59,544 bases of DNA from JAWXCM01 sp034408745 (GTDB taxonomy: Bacteria > Acidobacteriota > Terriglobia > Bryobacterales > Bryobacteraceae): positions 1 through 59,544 of the forward strand of contig JAWXCM010000015.1 of the NCBI GenBank assembly GCA_034408745.1. Reading direction: 5' to 3'. Positions 55,797-59,544 of this stretch are shown here, in pieces (within the stretch, counting starts at the first letter, position 1; the number at the start of each line of letters is the position of its first letter). The notes under the pieces are model-generated. The model saw only the letters and a program-made list of their open reading frames with translations. It made no database searches and was not told the DNA's origin. Position numbers and translations under genes: made by a program.

Positions 55797-58524
55797 GAGA
55801 CGAAACCACCACACGAAAGCCGAGGTTGAAGTAACGGTAGTACGGAGGGGCGTAGTTGCGGTAGTACGCGCGCGCGAAGCCCTGAAAGTTGAACCAGGAG
55901 CCCCCGCGCAGAACACGAGACCCAGTCCCTCTTACGCCGACACGATCCGGCTTTTGATAGTTGTTCAGGCACCACTCCCACACGTTGCCCGCCAAATCCA
56001 GAACACCTTCGGGAGAAGACCCTTGAGGATAAATGCCGACCGCGCTCGTTCGACGCAAGTAGTGTGGACCGGCGTTGTGGTGGGACTCATCAATGTTCGC
56101 GTAGCCCGAAACATATTTTTTCCCCCAGGGAAACGTGCTTCCATCGAAGCCGCGCGCGGCACGCTCCCACTCCCATTCCGTTGGGAGCCGTATCGCCAGC
56201 TCCAGCCTGTCGGCCAGCCACGCACAGAACGCCATCGCTTCGAACCAGCTCACGTCTACCCGCGGGTGATTCGGCTCTGTCCATGTGGAGCCCCGTGGCT
56301 CACGTTCCGGATTTTCCATTCCCCTCCACCACCGGTCGTCGCCGTAGCCCTCTTTGTCGTCGAGGAACGCCTGGAACTGGATGTTGGTCACCGGATACCG
56401 CGCCATGTCAAACGTCTCCACGCGCGGGCGTTCGCCCTCCTGGTAGATAAAATCACCACTGCGGATTGGAATCCACTCGATATCCGGCAGACCGTTGGGC
56501 CGTAAGCCCACACCGGTGCGCTGGTCCAGTCCCAGGCGGCCCAACGCCCGCCCGATGGCGGCCCGGCCCTCGGGAGCAGGCTCTTGCCGGACGTCGGTCA
56601 GACGAGGCATCCAGGCTGACTTGAGTTCTTCGAGAAGCGCCGCCTTGTTGGCGACGTCCGCCCCGCTCTCGAGCAGGCATTGCGAGGCCACCTCCGGCTG
56701 GGCTGCCGCGAGCCACCGAATCACGCCCGAGCAGTCATCGGAGAAAAGCCCGGCAAGGAGAACCGCCGCCTCTTCCCAACCGGACCGCTCCCACCAGCGC
56801 CTGGGAGGCCAGAGGCTGGCTGCCTGGGTTGCACCGAGCCTTTTGAGGAGGGCCTTCGCGGTGAAGTACTCCTGCAGCAGTTGATGACGGAACCGGATCT
56901 CCTGGCCGCCCTCAAGGAGAGTGGTGTCCTGCGCCAGTTTCAGAAGGGACTCAGAGCCGAGCGCCGCGGTGGCCGCGTCAGCTCCGGCCACCGTGAGCAC
57001 GCCGAAGTCACCCCACTCATCTTGTCCGGAGGCGATGCGGTCGGTCTGCATCTGCCAAGCGAGTGCGGTCAGCCCGTCGAGCAGCGTGGTGCCTTCGTCC
57101 GTGATACGCCATTCTCCCGATTCGTCGTCCTTTTTCAGCAGGCGCTCCCGGCTCAGGAGACGATTGACGAAACGGCCGAACAAATCGCCCCGGTTCCTGG
57201 GTAGTCCGCCTTCTGCCAGCCAGACCTGGAACAGCATGGTCAACAGGAACGGGTTGGAAGCCAGGCGCAGCAGGCTGCGTCGATTCGGGATATGCGTACG
57301 CCACAGCGCAGCCTCATCTCCGCGCGTCTTTTTGTACGCTCGCTGTTCCTCCCGCGGATCGGAGACCGTCCAGAACGCGTCTTCCGCAGCGCCGGCGGAC
57401 AGCCAGGTATCGAGCACGCTGCCCAGACGCTCATCTCCGGCCAGTTGCCAGAACAGCCGGTCGGCACGCTCAGGCGTTTCGCCCCTGTCGGTCATCCATT
57501 GCCGGAGCGCGGCGCGAATCCGCTGCGGAGACAGCGGTTCCAGCGTGAGCGTATCGAGCCCGAGGTCCAGGTCCCCGACATAGTCCTGCTGCCGACAGGA
57601 GCCGATTAACGCTGTCTGGGCGCTCAGTTTTTCGAGTTTCCGGGAAAAGCGCCTGATTTCGGTGGCCTTTGTGGCGCGTTTCCCGGTTGGGACTTCGTTC
57701 AGACCGTCCAGCAGGAGGATCAGGCGGCCATTCCTGGCCAGAGCCTCCAGGGCCCAACCTGCCTCGGGACACTGTTGGGCCAGAAACTCAGAGAGTTGCT
57801 CGTCTCCCAGCCACTTGCCGAGATCCGCGAGCAACGGAAGCGGCGCCCTGGCATCCGCCAGGCTCTCCCCGGCCAGCTTCAGCGCGAGCCGGCGCAGGGT
57901 CGTGCTCTTGCCGGAGCCCGGATCACCGAGCAGTACGGCTCGTTTTACCTCGGAAAACGCGGTGAGGATATCCGTGTATTCGCGAGTTCGCGTTTGTTCC
58001 GCCGGTTCCTGCCTGTGAGACTGATGGCGGATCAGCAAATCGAGCGCGTCGTCATCCGCCCATGGTTCAAGCGCGGGCGCATTTGGGCGGGAACTCGCCT
58101 TTCCGGCGAGAGGCGAATAAAGCCGCGCTTTCGCTTCAATCTGTTCGATTATTTTACCCAGATATACGCATTCTTCGGCACGGGTGGGTAACTCGCAGGG
58201 CAGATTCAGGGCCGCGGGCAGGTCGTGATAATCAGGATGCGTCTGACGGCCGCGGGCGGACGCCATCGTTTCCAGCAACAGCGCCAGCGCATGCTTGCCC
58301 CGCGCTGCGCAGCCGAAACCCAACAGGCGATCCACGGCATTTGCAGCGAAGACGGACACGCCGCCCTCGTAATCAATCTCGCGAGCAGGATTGGGAGCGC
58401 AGCCGTCGAATGCATCTTCGAAGATGACACGCCTTGTGCGCTGATCGTCCCGGGCGAAAAACGATGTCAGGAGATGAATGGCGCGGCTGCGGAGATCGGC
58501 GGCGGAAAATGTCGAGGACACCAT
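55780..58524 (-). CDS. DGR target 2: NACHT NTPase with variable FGE-like C-type lectin domain
   Basis: The 914-residue protein starts at ATG 58524 with GGGGAG 12 nt upstream; a GTG at 58572 is less likely. Residues 1-90 form a globular N-terminal domain of the EAD/adaptor kind (IDYEGGVSVFAANAVDRLLGF shape with a hydrophobic core; no enzyme motif). The NACHT NTPase has Walker A LLGDPGSGKSTTLRRL (198-213) and Walker B LILLLDGLNEVP (268-279), unlike the nSTAND1 domain of target 1. A helical arm follows. The FGE-like domain occupies about the last 250 residues (MARYPVTNIQFQAFL, NVWEWCLNNYQ), ending in VR2. No effector gene lies directly upstream; the nearest neighbour is the IS remnant. Confidence 0.9.
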   Translation of the reverse strand: MVSSTFSAADLRSRAIHLLTSFFARDDQRTRRVIFEDAFDGCAPNPAREIDYEGGVSVFAANAVDRLLGFGCAARGKHALALLLETMASARGRQTHPDYHDLPAALNLPCELPTRAEECVYLGKIIEQIEAKARLYSPLAGKASSRPNAPALEPWADDDALDLLIRHQSHRQEPAEQTRTREYTDILTAFSEVKRAVLLGDPGSGKSTTLRRLALKLAGESLADARAPLPLLADLGKWLGDEQLSEFLAQQCPEAGWALEALARNGRLILLLDGLNEVPTGKRATKATEIRRFSRKLEKLSAQTALIGSCRQQDYVGDLDLGLDTLTLEPLSPQRIRAALRQWMTDRGETPERADRLFWQLAGDERLGSVLDTWLSAGAAEDAFWTVSDPREEQRAYKKTRGDEAALWRTHIPNRRSLLRLASNPFLLTMLFQVWLAEGGLPRNRGDLFGRFVNRLLSRERLLKKDDESGEWRITDEGTTLLDGLTALAWQMQTDRIASGQDEWGDFGVLTVAGADAATAALGSESLLKLAQDTTLLEGGQEIRFRHQLLQEYFTAKALLKRLGATQAASLWPPRRWWERSGWEEAAVLLAGLFSDDCSGVIRWLAAAQPEVASQCLLESGADVANKAALLEELKSAWMPRLTDVRQEPAPEGRAAIGRALGRLGLDQRTGVGLRPNGLPDIEWIPIRSGDFIYQEGERPRVETFDMARYPVTNIQFQAFLDDKEGYGDDRWWRGMENPEREPRGSTWTEPNHPRVDVSWFEAMAFCAWLADRLELAIRLPTEWEWERAARGFDGSTFPWGKKYVSGYANIDESHHNAGPHYLRRTSAVGIYPQGSSPEGVLDLAGNVWEWCLNNYQKPDRVGVRGTGSRVLRGGSWFNFQGFARAYYRNYAPPYYRYFNLGFRVVVSSPIGKR
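55797..55929 (-). repeat. DGR variable repeat VR2
   Basis: This 133-bp segment encodes the C-terminal part of the NACHT target. It aligns to TR 55532-55664 without gaps and differs at 15 positions, every one an adenine in TR. The encoded asparagines have become Phe, Tyr and Ala; His became Pro and Ile became Leu. The absence of any non-adenine mismatch suggests recent retrohoming. Confidence 0.95.
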
Positions 58525-58830
58525 CACAGTCAGCTGCTCCCCGCATTCTCGCACATGTAACAAAAATGCCACGAAGACTGGGCTTCAACTACGATCCAGC
58601 CCTCTGTTCATCCTAAAAACGGCAGTTAACCGGTAGTTGGAGCGAGCCGGGGAGTGCTGCCCAGTATGGTTCCGCGGAAGAAATACTGGAAAGCAGCGCT
58701 TAGAATGAGGCTCCATTTAGCAGTCAACGTCAACTGCTCCGCAACTGCATGTATTTTGATTAGAGCTAGTCTCTAATCCGTATCGGACGATCTCAGGCTG
58801 TATTGAAGCGTTGCTGCGCTGAAGCGTGAG
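58525..58830. other. 306-nt stretch upstream of the NACHT target with an inverted repeat
   Basis: No gene is seen. GATTAGAG (58758-58765) and CTCTAATC (58771-58778) form an 8-bp inverted repeat around CTAGT, which could be an operator or an insertion-sequence-related end. The tandem TTGACGTTGACT on the minus strand (near 58725-58736) offers a -35-like element for the NACHT gene, but no convincing -10 follows. Confidence 0.4.
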
Positions 58831-59544
58831 CTACCGGAGTGGAGCGGTAAGGTTCCTGCACTTCGCGAAGATGGGGTCGGTACTCACTATCACAAAGGAC
58901 CTGTATGAAATCAGTCGGACTTTGAATCGCCTCGACGCGGTCCAGATCTGGGTCTGGACCGCGTTCTCGGTAGTACCCACGAGGCGGCGCAGGCGTGCTT
59001 CCGGGCCGACGTCCTGTTGGCTGCATAAAAGGACAACTTCATCGCGGAGAACATTACCGCCTTCCGGTGCCGGCCGCTGTTCGACAATGCCATACTCGCC
59101 GCTGTCTTTGAGACGGGTGACGAAGTGGACCTGCTGGCGCGTCAGTTGCAGCCACCAGTTGTGATCTGCGTAGCCGCGATCAAACACCAGCATCGTGTCG
59201 GGCGCGACGAGGACCATATGCAGTTTCACAGCGCCCCTGCCCGCTTGTACCGCGCCCAGTCGAACACCGACAGGCACAGCGGGATCACGGTCGAGTCCAG
59301 CGAAAGCAGCTTATGTTTGAACCGGAACTTTCGCTTCAGCACCTTCGCTTCCGACTGACAGCGCTGCAAAACGTTATAGAAGACAGTCTGGTACAACTGC
59401 CACGGACGGTGCTGACTGGCATAACTGAGGGTGGATCTTTTCGGCGGTTCTTCGACGCCCAGATGCCGCAGCTTGCCCTCGCACGCCGCCAACCCGCCCG
59501 TGATCTCGCGCAGGCTTTGCGCATGACCCAACTGGCAGAACATC
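58831..59544 (-). pseudogene. Decayed IS4-family transposase (runs off right edge)
   Basis: Two pieces of one IS4-type transposase are visible. The first (59226-59543) has HAQSLREITGGLAACEGKLR, LSLDSTVIPLCLS (first catalytic Asp) and VFDWARYKRA. The second, in another frame (from about 59240 downward), has APDTMLVFDRGYADHNWW (second Asp) and TRLKDSGEYGIVEQRP. About 30 residues are missing between KLHMVLV and APDTM. A second deletion joins RLRRL to VGTTENAVQTQIWTA, removing the Y-R-E-K segment that holds the catalytic Glu. It is therefore inactive. The 5' end is outside the window. It sits 0.3 kb upstream of the NACHT target gene. Confidence 0.8.

Noticed and set aside
51329..58524. The FGE-like domains as true formylglycine-generating enzymes acting on the sulfatase at 344-1918.
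   Set aside because: The catalytic cysteine pair is missing and the domains are fused to STAND/NACHT NTPases with DGR-variable ends.

Overview
The window reads as a chromosomal segment of a GC-rich, Gram-negative-like bacterium, most probably an acidobacterium of the Solibacter/Bryobacter type. This is an inference. It rests on the mix of family types (DUF2934, DUF4920, DUF29 and Uma2 proteins, an abundant-type 'NSTKHG' protein, a CX4CH 'GAPGE' surface protein, a membrane glycosyltransferase with a PfkB kinase) and not on a marker gene. No rRNA, tRNA or CRISPR array was seen.

Layout. Positions 1-9605 are a long minus-strand run: a DUF4920 protein and a secreted phosphatase, a DUF2934 protein, RNase R, a zinc metallopeptidase, an exopolysaccharide sugar-phosphate transferase, a PyrE-like enzyme, a Cys-type sulfatase and an edge-truncated surface protein. 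9670-12755 (plus) holds recG-rsmD and a broken DUF29 gene. 12652-15597 (minus) holds a TonB-like protein, a GAF-GAF-SpoIIE phosphatase and deoC. 15668-21008 (plus) is a tight run of M20 peptidase, fumC, a MoxR ATPase and an unknown 605-residue partner. 20996-25486 (minus) is a heme/siroheme operon (ccsA-like, hemA, hemC, cobA-hemD fusion). 25665-41473 is mostly plus strand: SDR, single-ring Clp-type AAA+, PfkB kinase, membrane glycosyltransferase, dapF-like, EamA, (minus) pyruvate kinase, uppP, ftsK, Uma2, TPR, TIM-barrel isomerase and APC permease. 41579-48911 (minus) is a proteostasis cluster: lon, a small secreted protein, htrA/degP and clpB.

The exceptional region is 50407-59544. It contains a diversity-generating retroelement (DGR): a reverse transcriptase with IGNLTSQ and YVDD motifs, an Avd-type accessory gene, a 133-bp template repeat (TR) built from AAC codons, and two variable repeats (VR1, VR2). 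The VRs are the 3' ends of two different NTPase genes. VR2 differs from TR at 15 positions, all of them adenines in TR. VR1 differs at 13 adenines plus two T-to-G changes. Both targets end in a C-type-lectin-fold FGE-like domain whose catalytic cysteines are missing and whose variable residues fall in the VR. One target is an EAD-nSTAND1-FGE protein coupled to an EAD-TIR effector gene. The other is an N-terminal-EAD-like, NACHT-FGE protein. The simplest reading is a hypervariable-receptor, NLR-like conflict (immune or allorecognition) system in which one DGR diversifies the sensor tips of two STAND-class signalling NTPases.

Odd points in this system: avd is on the opposite strand to RT and TR and carries an apparent single-base frameshift; both VRs are followed by a near-identical 90-bp non-coding element with two hairpins that TR lacks; VR1 and VR2 with these elements form about 220-bp inverted repeats flanking the RT-avd-TR core; and a decayed IS4-type transposase marks the right edge.
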